A stretch of 64,000 bases of DNA from Cohnella faecalis (GCF_003570905.1 NZ_QXJM01000025.1:24842-88841), one strand, 5' to 3'; shown: positions 52,572 through 63,707, numbered from the stretch's first letter. Program-made: numbers and translations. The notes: generated by a model not told the origin, from the letters alone.

Positions 52572-54896
52572 ATGAAATTCAGCGACGGTTACTGGATGAC
52601 CCGCGAAGGTTATCAAGTGCTGACCCCTTACGAAGTACACGATGTCGTCGTCGGAACGAACGGCATTACCGTATTCGCAACGCATCGCCACTTGGAAAAT
52701 CGCGGCAACACGCTTAACGAGCCGCTTATGACGATGGAGTTCTCCTCCCCGATGAACGATATTATTCGGGCGAAATTTTATCATCACAAGGGACAACGCC
52801 GTCTTGGTCCTTCCTCTTTCCCGCTCCTGTCCGCGGGCAACTCGACAGTCCGAATCGAAAATAACGAAGACGCAGTCAGCCTGACAAGCGGCGATACGAC
52901 CGTTACGATCACGAAGCGGCACCCGATTTCGATTACCTATTCCCACAAAGGACGCCGATTGACCGGAAGCGGAACGCGCGCAACGGGTTACATCAAAGCG
53001 GCCGACGGGAACCATCACTTCCGCGAGCAGCTCGGTCTAAGCGTCGGCGAGACGGTATACGGACTCGGCGAACGGTTCACCCCGTTCGTGAAAAACGGAC
53101 AGGTCGTCGACATTTGGAACCAGGACGGCGGAACCGCATCGGAGCAATCGTACAAAAACATCCCTTTCTACGTAACGAACCGGGGCTACGGCGTATTCGT
53201 CAATCATCCGGAGCTTGTCTCGTTCGAGGTTGCTTCGGAAATCGTCTCCAAAACCCAATTCAGCGTGGCGGGCGAAATGCTCGAATACTATATTATCGGC
53301 GGAGATACGTTGAAGGACGTACTGGGCAACTATACGTCGTTGACGGGCAAGCCCGCCTTGCCTCCCGCATGGTCTTTCGGGCTGTGGCTGACGACGTCGT
53401 TCACGACGAATTACGACGAGGCGACCGTCACGAGCTTCGTGGACGGCATGGCCCAGCGCGATCTGCCTCTTGCCGTATTCCACTTCGACTGCTTCTGGAT
53501 GAAGGAATACGAGTGGTGCAGCTTCGAATGGGACGAGCGGGTATTCCCCGATCCTCAAGGGATGCTGACGCGTCTCAAAGCGAAAGGGCTGCACATTTGC
53601 GTCTGGATCAACTCTTACATTGCGCAACGCTCCCCTTTGTTCGACGAGGCGATGGAGCTCGGCTACTTGCTGAAGCGTCCGGACGGCAGCGTCTGGCAGT
53701 GGGACATGTGGCAATATGGCATGGGACTGGTCGACTTCACGAATCCGGCCGCGTGCGAGTGGTTCAAAGGCAAGCTTTCCGCTCTGCTGGTCATGGGCGT
53801 AGACAGCTTCAAGACCGACTTCGGCGAGCGGATTCCGACGGACGTCGCCTATTATGACGGCTCCGATCCTCAGCAAATGCACAATTACTACACGTATTTG
53901 TTCAACAAAACGGTCTTCGAGCTTCTCGAGGAAAAACGCGGCAAAGGAGAAGCGGCTCTGTTCGCCCGCTCCGCGACGGCCGGCGGCCAGCAGTTCCCCG
54001 TCCACTGGGGCGGCGACTGCGAGGCGACTTACGAATCGATGGCGGAAAGCCTGCGCGGCGGATTGTCTCTCGGTCTTTCGGGCTTTAGCTTCTGGAGCCA
54101 CGACATCGGCGGGTTCGAGCAAAGCTCGCCTCCGGATCTATACAAGCGTTGGGTCGCTTTCGGCCTTCTGTCCAGCCACAGCCGTCTGCATGGCAGCACC
54201 TCGTATCGCGTTCCTTGGCTGTATGACGAAGAAGCGGTCGACGTTCTCCGCCATTTCACCAAGCTTAAGCTGCGCCTGATGCCTTACTTGTTCGGACAAT
54301 CGGTCCATTCGGCGAAAAACGGGCTTCCGGTCATGCGCGCCATGCTGCTCGAATTCGGCGACGACCCTACCTGCGACTACGTCGACCGCCAGTTCATGCT
54401 CGGCGATTCTATTCTCGTCGCACCGATCTTCAGCCCGGACGGCGAAGCCCGCTTCTACTTGCCAAAAGGCGCGTGGACGCACTATCTGTCGGGCGAGCAA
54501 GTGGAAGGCGGCGTCTGGTTGACAAATACCTACGACTACTTCAGCCTGCCTTTGTTCGTTCGCGAAAACTCGCTCATTCCGGTCGGCGCCGAAGACAGCC
54601 GCCCCGACTATGATTACGCGCAAGGAGTAACTCTGCAGCTGTTCTCTTTGCAAGACGGTGCAACCGCAACGGCAAGCATACCGACCGTCACGGGCGAAAC
54701 GGCATTTACCGCAAGCGCGAGCCGCAGCGGATCGACGGTGACGATCGATACACAGGGAGCCGCGGACGGCTGGAGCGTCCTCCTTCGCGGCGTAACGTCG
54801 GCAACTTCCGTCCAAGGCGGAACGGCCGAAACCGGAGCCGAAGGCGTCCGCATCATTCCTTCCGCCGGAGCAAGCCGCTTGATCATCGCTCTCTAA
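52572..54896 (+). CDS. GH31 alpha-xylosidase (YicI-like)
   Basis: 774 residues. N-terminal beta-sandwich with VGETVYGLGERFTPFV, then the catalytic barrel: FHFDCFWMKEYEW, the nucleophile Asp in SFKTDFGERIP, the acid/base Asp in HWGGDCEATYESMAES, and SFWSHDIGGFE, followed by beta-domains. The F-FDCFWMK and KTDFGE motifs and length are those of YicI-type alpha-xylosidases, which release xylose from xyloglucan oligosaccharides. There is no signal peptide, so it acts in the cytosol. Controlled probably by the divergent AraC-cupin protein. Confidence 0.9.
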   Translation: MKFSDGYWMTREGYQVLTPYEVHDVVVGTNGITVFATHRHLENRGNTLNEPLMTMEFSSPMNDIIRAKFYHHKGQRRLGPSSFPLLSAGNSTVRIENNEDAVSLTSGDTTVTITKRHPISITYSHKGRRLTGSGTRATGYIKAADGNHHFREQLGLSVGETVYGLGERFTPFVKNGQVVDIWNQDGGTASEQSYKNIPFYVTNRGYGVFVNHPELVSFEVASEIVSKTQFSVAGEMLEYYIIGGDTLKDVLGNYTSLTGKPALPPAWSFGLWLTTSFTTNYDEATVTSFVDGMAQRDLPLAVFHFDCFWMKEYEWCSFEWDERVFPDPQGMLTRLKAKGLHICVWINSYIAQRSPLFDEAMELGYLLKRPDGSVWQWDMWQYGMGLVDFTNPAACEWFKGKLSALLVMGVDSFKTDFGERIPTDVAYYDGSDPQQMHNYYTYLFNKTVFELLEEKRGKGEAALFARSATAGGQQFPVHWGGDCEATYESMAESLRGGLSLGLSGFSFWSHDIGGFEQSSPPDLYKRWVAFGLLSSHSRLHGSTSYRVPWLYDEEAVDVLRHFTKLKLRLMPYLFGQSVHSAKNGLPVMRAMLLEFGDDPTCDYVDRQFMLGDSILVAPIFSPDGEARFYLPKGAWTHYLSGEQVEGGVWLTNTYDYFSLPLFVRENSLIPVGAEDSRPDYDYAQGVTLQLFSLQDGATATASIPTVTGETAFTASASRSGSTVTIDTQGAADGWSVLLRGVTSATSVQGGTAETGAEGVRIIPSAGASRLIIAL

Positions 54897-54905
54897 TCCA
54901 TGTGT

Positions 54906-54956
54906 AAAAAAGCAATCCCTTCAAGTCCGTCATCGGACCGAATGGGATTGCTTTTT
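54906..54956 (+). terminator. Terminator of the alpha-xylosidase gene
   Basis: AAAAAAGCAATCCC and GGGATTGCTTTTT pair, with an inner small stem, ending in T5, just after the stop. Confidence 0.9.
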
Positions 54957-55041
54957 CACTATCCACTTAACCAGCCCTCTTCATCTTTCCGAGCCCACAC
55001 TCCTCTCGACAAGAGGGCTCGTGCAGGACTTCTTTTCCGAA

Positions 55042-55246
55042 CGCTGTCCCATTATCCCCTCGACTCAGTTTTGCCGCTCAACAAATCTCAATATTTTCCA
55101 TGATATTCAGCGCCACGTTATACATTCCCTCATTCAGAAAGCTGTCCCATTATCCCTTCCGCTCAGATTCGTCATTATTCTGAGACAAAGGGATAATGGG
55201 ACGTTTTTGCCAATTGCTCGTTCTTCCTGACGCGATGGGATAATGG
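55042..55246. repeat. Recurring GGGATAATGGGAC motif cluster in a gene-free stretch
   Basis: TGTCCCATTATCCC appears at about 55043 and 55142 and its complement GGGATAATGGGAC at about 55190; GGGATAATGG recurs near 55236 and in the distant copy at ~41823. The second and third form a large hairpin (CTCAGA and TCTGAG inside). No ORF with ribosome site is seen in 54957-55273. Confidence 0.75.
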
Positions 55247-55273
55247 CACCGTTAAATGAAAGTGTTAATCAAC

Positions 55274-55855
55274 TCATTCATGAAGGGTCAGAAGGCTTTC
55301 GCCGCTTATTCGAGGCCGGGCATCGGGAATGGCCGCCGGATATCCGACGTGCAACACGGCGGCTATTCTCTCCCCGGCGTGGACGCCTACCGTCTCCCGG
55401 AAAGCCGGAGCGTGCAAATAGGGATTCGTTTTCCAGACGACGCCGAGCCCTCTTTCCCAAGCCGCCAGCTGAAAGTTCTGGATCCAGCAGCAGACTGCCG
55501 CGAAGTCCTCTTCTCTTTGTTTGGCACGCGGATCCTCCTTTGCAACGACGATCAAGTGAACAGGAATGTCCATGTAATAAGCCAGACGCCTGTCTCCGTT
55601 TTTTTCCTTCTCCTCCGCAGAGAAGGTAGCGACGACTGATTCGGCGAACGTCCGCCGAGCTTCACCCCGGTATTGGATGAAGCGCCATGGCTCCCGAAAT
55701 CCGTGGTTGGGCGCCCAACAAGCGATATCGAGCAGCTTCGTTATCAATAATTGGGGTACGGGATCTTCCCTGAACTGCCGAACCGTGCGTCTGTCACGTA
55801 TAAGCTGGGCTACCGGGTATTCGAGTTGGTCTTGATGCATGTCGGAGCATTTCAC
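55274..55855 (-). CDS. Nitroreductase-family NAD(P)H-dependent FMN oxidoreductase
   Basis: About 193 residues. FMN-binding Arg cluster (LIRDRRTVRQFREDPVP), ACWAPNHGFREPWRF, and WIQNFQLAAWERGLGVVWKT. Resembles the YdjA/YfkO type small nitroreductases. GTG start at 55855; ATG at 55840 with AGGTGA upstream is an alternative. The first two thirds lie in the inverted repeat, so a partial mirror copy ends the window. In the same direction as the siderophore genes, 48 bases after the regulator. Confidence 0.92.
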   Translation of the reverse strand: MKCSDMHQDQLEYPVAQLIRDRRTVRQFREDPVPQLLITKLLDIACWAPNHGFREPWRFIQYRGEARRTFAESVVATFSAEEKEKNGDRRLAYYMDIPVHLIVVAKEDPRAKQREEDFAAVCCWIQNFQLAAWERGLGVVWKTNPYLHAPAFRETVGVHAGERIAAVLHVGYPAAIPDARPRISGESLLTLHE

Positions 55856-55903
55856 CTCGCTATCGTAGTGGTCGAATACGCTTTCTCTTGAAACGTTCGG
55901 CGA

Positions 55904-57528
55904 TTATTGCGATTCCTTCGCCGCTTCTGGGAGCGTATCGGTCATCATGAGCAACTCATCGATGATCTCCTCTCTTCCGATCGGAGACCAGCTCATCTTG
56001 AACCAGTTCGGAATGAGAAGGACGTTACCGTTCTGGACCGCGCGCATCGAGCGCCAAGCGTGCGTGCCGCACATCCGGTCGTAGATCGTCTCGCTTCCGG
56101 CGCGAATATGGTTTTGGAAGACAAGCGCGTAATCCGTGTCTATCTGGGGCAGCCACTCCGGCTGCAGCTCTAGTCTCTTCGCGTTGGACTGCTCGGTTCT
56201 GCCGGGTTGAAGCCCCAGCTCCCCGAACAAAAGCTCGCTGAGCGGATGATCCGTCGCCCCTTGAATCCGGATGTTGTGGTTCGTAACTTGCAGGACGACG
56301 ATCGATTTGCCGCCCATTCTGGCAGCCAATAGGCTTCTCGCAGCGGCAACTCGCATGGCCAAACGGTTAACCGCTTGCTCAGCCTCCTCGGAGCTGCCGA
56401 GAATTTCCGCCATTTTCCGGTAATTGTTCACCCAGCTTCGATCCGCCAGCAGGCTTGATACGGGAGCGATCCCTTGGAATCGATCCCGAAAGGAAAAATG
56501 ATAGAAATCGCCGATGATTAAGTCCGGCTTCGCTCTTTCTAATTCCTCCCATTGGCTGGCGAAGACGAGCTCGTACTCTTTGACGGCCATTCCGGGATAG
56601 CGGAACAAATTTACCGAAGCGACCGGCTCAACGCCGAACGAGAGCAGACTATCGCGATATGGAAGGCTGGCGGCTACCGCCACCCTCAGCTTTTTTACTT
56701 TCCGGTAAAAAGTCGGCGGCACTCCGACATGCCGATGAAACATGCGGCTAAAATGGAATTCATCCTCGTATCCGACGGCCGACGATACGGTTTTTTATCG
56801 TGCACTTTTTTTGCGAGAGCAAGCTTTTGGCGCTGTCCATTCGAAGCTTCGTCAAATATTCGATCGGAGATTCTCCCGTCGTTTTTTTTGAAAAGGCGGG
56901 AAAATGAGCTTAACGTCAGATTCGCGATGTCGGCGACCGTTCCCATGTCGAGCTTGCTTCGGAAGTTGGCTTTCATATGAGCGATGGCAAGCTCGATGCC
57001 GGATTGAGCCGACTTCCGCTCGGCGCCTGCTTCGTACTCCTGCGCAATCCCGTTCAATAGCTCCTGGAATAGAAGCTGGAGCCGGCAGCCTTTGGACTGG
57101 CTGCCTGTTGCTTCGTAGAGCTGCCGAATCCAATTGAGAATTCGATCCGTTCCTCGGAGCCGGATCGAGCCTCTCGGGAGCGAGGAAGGGCGGGAAGCAA
57201 GAAGCGAAAGCCGCGTTCCCTTCCTTTCCGCAGCGGCCTTTCCTCCTGCAAAATACTCGAAAGCCAACAGGTACAGACCGACCGATTCCGAGCTTACCGA
57301 CGCCTTGATCGCCTCTCCCCTCGGCAAATAATAGAGCCGCATCGGTCCGATCTCAGTCATCTCGTCCCCGATGAACAGCTTCCCGACGCCGTCCGTCACG
57401 AAACAGAGCATGTCCACCGGGAAGCGGTCGAACTTGAGCTCCTTTTTATTGATATAACGTCTTGCGCGTATCGAACTCAGAAAGGAGACTTCGTATATAG
57501 CCCGCCCCTTGCCCGCTGAATTTTTCAT
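55904..57528 (-). pseudogene. AraC-type regulator fused to siderophore-binding domain (Btr-like), arm 1, frameshifted
   Basis: About 540 residues when read across both frames. An N-terminal cupin-like sensing part (LCFVTDGVGKLFIGDEMTEI), an AraC HTH domain (MGTVADIANLTLSSFSRLFKK, VGYEDEFHFSRMF) and a C-terminal FecB/TroA-type binding domain (VAVAASLPYRDSLLSFGVEP, KPDLIIGDFYHFSFRDRF). Bacillus Btr has this arrangement and activates bacillibactin uptake when it binds the siderophore. Frame broken by two +1 A insertions (A8 at 56882-56889, A6 at about 56790) relative to arm 2. It follows the FecCD permeases. Confidence 0.88.
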
Positions 57529-57566
57529 CCTTCACCCTCCCCCGTCATCGGACAGCCGCTCCGAAT

Positions 57567-58558
57567 CTATATGGAATTCCTCTTGGAATACAGCAAATAA
57601 ATGAAAAACGGCGCACCGACGCCAGCCGTAAAAACGCCCGCAGGCACGTCCAGCGGCTGGAACAACATCCTGCCCGCCAAATCGGCGAGAACGACGACGA
57701 TGGCTCCAAGCAGCACAGATACCGGAAACATTTTTCCGAAGGACGGTCCCATCAGCTTGCGCGCCATGTGCGGGGCGATCAATCCGACAAAGGAGAGCCC
57801 TCCGGCTACCGAAACAGCGGAACCGGCCAATCCGACGCTGACGCACAGCAGCAGAAACCGGTTGAATTGCACTCGGCTGCCGCTGCCCGTGGCCGTCTCG
57901 TCGCCTAACTGGACGATGTCGATATGGCGGGCATACGCGAACGCCAACGGAAGAAGTATGACGGTCCAAGGCAATATCGTCAGCACGTTCTCCCAATTCG
58001 CCCCGTACACGGAGCCCGTTAGCCAGACGTACGCCTGATCGGCCTCGTTCCTCGGATTGAACAGCACCATCATCGTCGTTATGCCGGACAGTATCGCCGA
58101 AAGGCCGACACCGACCAGAACGAGCCTCAGCGGAGTCACCCCTCGCTTCCACGCCAACGAGTACAATGCAACTGTTACGATAGCCGCTCCCAGCATGGCC
58201 GCCACCGGGAGAAAGCGGATGCTGACCGTCCCTGCAAAGTAAGACAGGAAACAGACAGCCGCCGAGCTCGCTCCTCCCGTCACGCCCAGAACGTCCGGCG
58301 AAGCCATCGGATTGCGAATCATTCCTTGAAGCACCGCTCCGGAAGCGGCCAATGAAGCCCGGCAAGCAGCGCGACCAGGATGCGGGGCAGCCGCAAATTC
58401 CGAATGACCATTTCATGGTCCTCCGCGCCGATTCCGAGCAGGCCGCGAATCGCCTCCAAGGGAGACAGCGCCATCTTCCCGAGCGCCGCGCTGGCAACAA
58501 CCGAAGCTGCGCACAGCAGCAGCATGACAACAGGAGCGGCGAACGGTTTTCTGATCAC
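57567..58558 (-). pseudogene. Siderophore ABC permease B (FecCD family), arm 1, frameshifted
   Basis: Starts at the GTG 58558, overlapping the stop of permease A by 4 bases. FecCD features: LRLPRILVALLAGASLAASG, GAVLQGMIRNPMASPDVLG, and FVGLIAPHMARKLMG; about nine helices, 330 residues. Frame lost at 58358-58360 (GGG where arm 2 has GGGG); the remainder 57567-58352 is intact. Imports ferric siderophore with permease A and an ATPase not in the window. Confidence 0.88.
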
Positions 58559-59556
58559 AATCTGGTCAGCTCCCTTCGGGCGATATAGACGAAGAACGGC
58601 CCGCCGAGAATCGCCGTCATGACTCCACTGGTATTTCTCCGGTTCGATCAGATACCGTGAAGCCAAATCGGCAGCGACGAGCAGCACAGCTCCGATCATC
58701 GCGCTGTAAGGAATTGCCCATCTGTGGTCTCGTCCGACGAGAAAACGAGCGGCATGAGGCGCAACGATGCCGATGAAGCCGATCGGTCCGGCCACGGACA
58801 CGGAAGCGCCCGCCAATGCGACGACGATTAGAGCCGCCGCGACTTTGACGGCAGACGTCCGCTGTCCCAGCCCTTTGGCGAACGCTTCGCCCATCGCGAT
58901 CACGTTCATGTCTTTGGCCAGCAAGCAAGACGCCAGCAAGCCGACTATCATATATGGCCATACGGATGCGAGCAATTCGATCGGTCTCCCGGCAATGGAG
59001 CCTGTCAGCCAGAACAAAACCGAATTGAGCCCTTGCTTGTTCATAACGAGCATTCCTTGGGTGAAGGAAGCGAACAACGCAGTAACTGCGGAGCCCGCCA
59101 AAATGATTTTGAGCGGCCCGTCCGCCTTTTCCGAGAGATCCGAGCGAATAGACGATGACGGCGCTCGCCGCCGCGCCCGCGAACGAAATCCACATTTGCG
59201 CCTGCATGGAGGACACCGAAAATACGAGGGATGCCGTCACGATGAAGAACGTCGCTCCAGCGTTAATGCCGAGCACTCCCGGAGAAGCGAGCGATTGCGG
59301 GTCAACGCCTGCATCAAAGCCCTGCCACGGCAAGGCTGGCGCCGACTGCGGCCGCCATCAGCGCCCGCGGCACGCGGGTCGTCCGAATAATAATTTCCGC
59401 TTGCGTCGTTCCGTCGTAATGAAAAATCGCGGCCCAGCCTTCTTGAAGCTCGTAATTCGCCGCTCCCAGCAACACGCTCGAGCCCATCGCCAGAAGAAGC
59501 AGGGCGAGGCATGCCGCCGCTCCTGAAGTTTTCAGCCTTACCGTACGCAGCTTCAT
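58555..59556 (-). pseudogene. Siderophore ABC permease A (FecCD family), arm 1, frameshifted
   Basis: Starts at the ATG 59556 (GGGGGACGAC upstream). TTRVPRALMAAAVGASLAVAG, ALMQALTRNPLASPGVLGIN, and GPIGFIGIVAPHAARFLVG mark a FecCD permease of ~334 residues. Several single-base losses break it (about 59325, 59290, 59115, and two near 58630-58645); arm 2 supplies the correct bases at most of them, ending VGVMTAILGGPFFVYIARRE. Confidence 0.87.
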
Positions 59557-59577
59557 GTCGTCCCCCGAAGAACGCAC

Positions 59578-59602
59578 AAAAAAATGAGAGAACTCCTCAT
59601 TT
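59578..59602 (-). terminator. Small hairpin between binding-protein and permease genes
   Basis: On the minus strand AATGAG and CTCATT with T7 after it, a weak terminator/attenuator; the mirror copy is at about 59964-59988. Confidence 0.6.
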
Positions 59603-59642
59603 CTTCGTGCATTCGCGTTTCTAGATTTAAGCGAAACCAGTC

Positions 59643-59770
59643 CTAGCTCAGGTTAAAATACTGGAACACGTCTGCCAGCATCGCCTTCGCGGCGAGCGGG
59701 CCGGCGCCGAAATTCACATGATCGGGTCGACCTGGATCAGCTTCCCGTTTTTGACGGCATTCAGACTCTT
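59643..59770 (-). pseudogene. C-terminal fragment of siderophore-binding lipoprotein, arm 1
   Basis: Read on the minus strand: NAVKNGKLIQVDP, then after one missing G, VNFGAGPLAAKAMLADVFQYFNLS and stop. This is the end of a FhuD/FecB-type ferri-siderophore-binding protein. The rest is cut off by the turn of the inverted repeat. Confidence 0.75.
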
Positions 59771-59865
59771 TCCAGGAGGGTGAGACGTCCATGTCTATAC
59801 AGTCGGAATGCTCTCTTGTCCGGAAGCTACGGTCGTTAAGTCGAAATGTAGGATCCGGCGTCGAC
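59701..59865. other. Spacer at the axis of the inverted repeat
   Basis: About 165 bases that do not match well across the axis. The right half (near 59850-59868, GGATCC and GTCGACCCG) still resembles a degraded copy of the left half (GATCC, GGTCGACCCG on the other strand), lacking ~25 bases. Seen as low-quality fold-back sequence rather than a loop with its own gene. Confidence 0.6.
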
Positions 59866-59923
59866 CCGCCTCGCCGCGAAGGCGATGCTGGCAGACGTGT
59901 TCCAGTATTTTAACCTGAGCTAG
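59866..59923 (+). pseudogene. C-terminal fragment of siderophore-binding protein, arm 2
   Basis: LAAKAMLADVFQYFNLS and stop at 59921-59923, mirror of the fragment at 59643. Confidence 0.7.
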
Positions 59924-60009
59924 GACTGGTTTCGCTTAAATCTAGAAACGCGAATGCACGAAGAAATGAGGAGTTCTCTCATTTTTTTGTGCGTTCTTCG
60001 GGGGACGAC

Positions 60010-61012
60010 ATGAAGCTGCGTACGGTAAGGCTGAAAACTTCAGGAGCGGCGGCATGCCTCGCCTGCTTCTTCTGGCGATGGCTCGAGCGTGTTGCTGGGA
60101 GCGGCGAATTACGAGCTTCAAAGAAGGCTGGGCGCGATTTTTCATTACGACGGAACGACGCAAGCGGAAATTATTATTCGGACGACCGCGTGCCGCGGGC
60201 GCTGATGGCGGCCGCAGTCGGCGCCAGCCTTGCCGTGGCAGGGGCTTTGATGCAGGCGTTGACCCGCAATCCGCTCGCTTCTCCGGGAGTGCTCGGCATT
60301 AACGCTGGAGCGACGTTCTTCATCGTGACGGCATCCCTCGTATTTTCGGTGTCCTCCATGCAGGCGCAAATGTGGATTTCGTTCGCGGGCGCGGCGGCGA
60401 GCGCCGTCATCGTCTATTCGCTCGGATCTCTCGGAAAAGGCGGGACGGGGCCGCTCAAATCATTTTGGCGGGCTCCGCAGTTACTGCGTTGTTCGCTTCC
60501 TTCACCCAAGGAATGCTCGTTATGAACAAGCAAGGGCTCAATTCGGTTTTGTTCTGGCTGACAGGCTCCATTGCCGGGAGACCGATCGAATTGCTCGCAT
60601 CCGTATGGCATATATGATAGTCGGCTTGCTGGCGTCTTGCTTGCTGGCCAAAGACATGAACGTGATCGCGATGGGCGAAGCGTTCGCCAAAGGGCTGGGA
60701 CAGCGGACGTCTGCCGTCAAAGTCGCGGCGGCTCTAATCGTCGTCGCATTGGCGGGCGCTTCCGTGTCCGTGGCCGGACCGATCGGCTTCATCGGCATCG
60801 TTGCGCCTCATGCCGCTCGTTTTCTCGTCGGACGAGACCACAGATGGGCAATTCCTTACAGCGCGATGATCGGAGCTGTGCTGCTCGTCGCTGCCGATTT
60901 GGCTTCACGGTATCTGATCGAACGGGAGGAAATACCAGTGGGAGTCATGACGGCGATTCTCGGCGGGCCGTTCTTCGTCTATATCGCCCGAAGGGAGCTG
61001 ACCAGATTGTGA
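60010..61012 (+). pseudogene. Siderophore ABC permease A, arm 2, frameshifted
   Basis: Mirror copy of 58555-59556. Intact over AVAGALMQALTRNPLASPG, where arm 1 is broken, and at its end (ILGGPFFVYIARRELTRL). Broken near the N-terminus (residues 20-60 replaced by compensating indels), at ~60455 and at ~60610 where GG-CATAT lacks a C that arm 1 has. Confidence 0.85.
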
Positions 61013-61999
61013 TCAGAAAACCGTTCGCCGCTCCTGTTGTCATGCTGCTGCTGTGCGCAGCTTCGGTTGTTGCCAGCGCGGCGCTCGGGAAGATGGCGCT
61101 GTCTCCCTTGGAGGCGATTCGCGGCCTGCTCGGAATCGGCGCGGAGGACCATGAAATGGTCATTCGGAATTTGCGGCTGCCCCGCATCCTGGTCGCGCTG
61201 CTTGCCGGGGCTTCATTGGCCGCTTCCGGAGCGGTGCTTCAAGGAATGATTCGCAATCCGATGGCTTCGCCGGACGTTCTGGGCGTGACGGGAGGAGCGA
61301 GCTCGGCGGCTGTCTGTTTCCTGTCTTACTTTGCAGGGACGGTCAGCATCCGCTTTCTCCCGGTGCGGCCATGCTGGGAGCGGCTATCGTAACAGTTGCA
61401 TTGTACTCGTTGGCGTGGAAGCGAGGGGTGACTCCGCTGAGGCTCGTTCTGGTCGGTGTCGGCCTTTCGGCGATACTGTCCGGCATAACGACGATGATGG
61501 TGCTGTTCAATCCGAGGAACGAGGCCGATCAGGCGTACGTCTGGCTAACGGGCTCCGTGTACGGGGCGAATTGGGAGAACGTGCTGACGATATTGCCTTG
61601 GACCGTCATACTTCTTCCGTTGGCGTTCGCGTATGCCCGCCATATCGACATCGTCCAGTTAGGCGACGAGACGGCCACGGGCAGCGGCAGCCGAGTGCAA
61701 TTCAACCGGTTTCTGCTGCTGTGCGTCAGCGTCGGATTGGCCGGTTCCGCTGTTTCGGTAGCCGGAGGGCTCTCCTTGTCGGATTGATCGCCGCCGCACA
61801 TGGCGCGCAAGCTGATGGGACGTCCTTCGGAAAAATGTTTCCGGTATCTGTGCTGCTTGGAGCCATCGTCGTCGTTCTCGCCGATTTGGCGGGCAGGATG
61901 TTGTTCCAGCCGCTGGACGTGCCTGCGGGCGTTTTTACGGCTGGCGTCGGTGCGCCGTTTTTCATTTATTTGCTGTATTCCAAGAGGAATTCCATATAG
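61009..61999 (+). pseudogene. Siderophore ABC permease B, arm 2, frameshifted
   Basis: Mirror copy of 57567-58558. Intact across LLAGASLAASGAVLQGMIRN where arm 1 is broken; broken at about 61362 (GGTGCGG against GGTGGCGG in arm 1) and near 61775-61800 (SFVGLIAPH lost). Confidence 0.85.
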
Positions 62000-62038
62000 A
62001 TTCGGAGCGGCTGTCCGATGACGGGGGAGGGTGGAAGG

Positions 62039-63659
62039 ATGAAAAATTCAGCGGGCAAGGGGCGGGCTATATACGAAGTCTCCTTTCTGAGTTCGATACG
62101 CGCAAGACGTTATATCAATAAAAAGGAGCTCAAGTTCGACCGCTTCCCGGTGGACATGCTCTGTTTCGTGACGGACGGCGTCGGGAAGCTGTTCATCGGG
62201 GACGAGATGACTGAGATCGGACCGATGCGGCTCTATTATTTGCCGAGGGGAGAGGCGATCAAGGCGTCGGTAAGCTCGGAATCGGTCGGTCTGTACCTGT
62301 TGGCTTTCGAGTATTTTGCAGGAGGAAAGGCCGCTGCGGAAAGGAAGGGAACGCGGCTTTCGCTTCTTGCTTCCCGCCCTTCCTCGCTCCCGAGAGGCTC
62401 GATCCGGCTCCGAGGAACGGATCGAATTCTCAATTGGATTCGGCAGCTCTACGAAGCAACAGGCAGCCAGTCCAAAGGCTGCCGGCTCCAGCTTCTATTC
62501 CAGGAGCTATTGAACGGGATTGCGCAGGAGTACGAAGCAGGCGCCGAGCGGAAGTCGGCTCAATCCGGCATCGAGCTTGCCATCGCTCATATGAAAGCCA
62601 ACTTCCGAAGCAAGCTCGACATGGGAACGGTCGCCGACATCGCGAATCTGACGTTAAGCTCATTTTCCGCCTTTTCAAAAAAACGACGGGAGAATCTCCG
62701 ATCGAATATTTGACGAAGCTTCGAATGGACAGCGCCAAAAGCTTGCTCTCGCAAAAAAAGTGCACGATAAAAACCGTATCGTCGGCCGTCGGATACGAGG
62801 ATGAATTCCATTTTAGCCGCATGTTTCATCGGCATGTCGGAGTGCCGCCGACTTTTTACCGGAAAGTAAAAAAGCTGAGGGTGGCGGTAGCCGCCAGCCT
62901 TCCATATCGCGATAGTCTGCTCTCGTTCGGCGTTGAGCCGGTCGCTTCGGTAAATTTTTCCGCTATCCCGGAATGGCCGTCAAAGAGTACGAGCTCGTCT
63001 TCGCCAGCCAATGGGAGGAATTAGAAAGAGCGAAGCCGGACTTAATCATCGGCGATTTCTATCATTTTTCCTTTCGGGATCGATTCCAAGGGATCGCTCC
63101 CGTATCAAGCCTGCTGGCGGATCGAAGCTGGGTGAACAATTACCGGAAAATGGCGGAAATTCTCGGCAGCTCCGAGGAGGCTGAGCAAGCGGTTAACCGT
63201 TTGGCCATGCGAGTTGCCGCTGCGAGAAGCCTATTGGCTGCCAGAATGGGCGGCAAATCGATCGTCGTCCTGCAAGTTACGAACCACAACATCCGGATTC
63301 AAGGGGCGACGGATCATCCGCTCAGCGAGCTTTTGTTCGGGGAGCTGGGGCTTCAACCCGGCAGAACCGAGCAGTCCAACGCGAAGAGACTAGAGCTGCA
63401 GCCGGAGTGGCTGCCCCAGATAGACACGGATTACGCGCTTGTCTTCCAAAACCATATTCGCGCCGGAAGCGAGACGATCTACGACCGGATGTGCGGCACG
63501 CACGCTTGGCGCTCGATGCGCGCGGTCCAGAACGGTAACGTCCTTCTCATTCCGAACTGGTTCAAGATGAGCTGGTCTCCGATCGGAAGAGAGGAGATCA
63601 TCGATGAGTTGCTCATGATGACCGATACGCTCCCAGAAGCGGCGAAGGAATCGCAATAA
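62039..63659 (+). pseudogene. AraC-siderophore-binding fusion regulator, arm 2, frameshifted
   Basis: Mirror copy of 55904-57528, from an ATG with GGGGGAGGG upstream. Broken by a missing C at 62667-62668 and by AAATTTTTCC at about 62955 where arm 1 reads AAATTTGTTCC; correct at the two A-runs that are wrong in arm 1. A consensus of both arms gives one full-length protein. Confidence 0.86.
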
Positions 63660-63707
63660 TCGCCGAACGTTTCAAGAGAAAGCGTATTCGACCACTACGA
63701 TAGCGAG

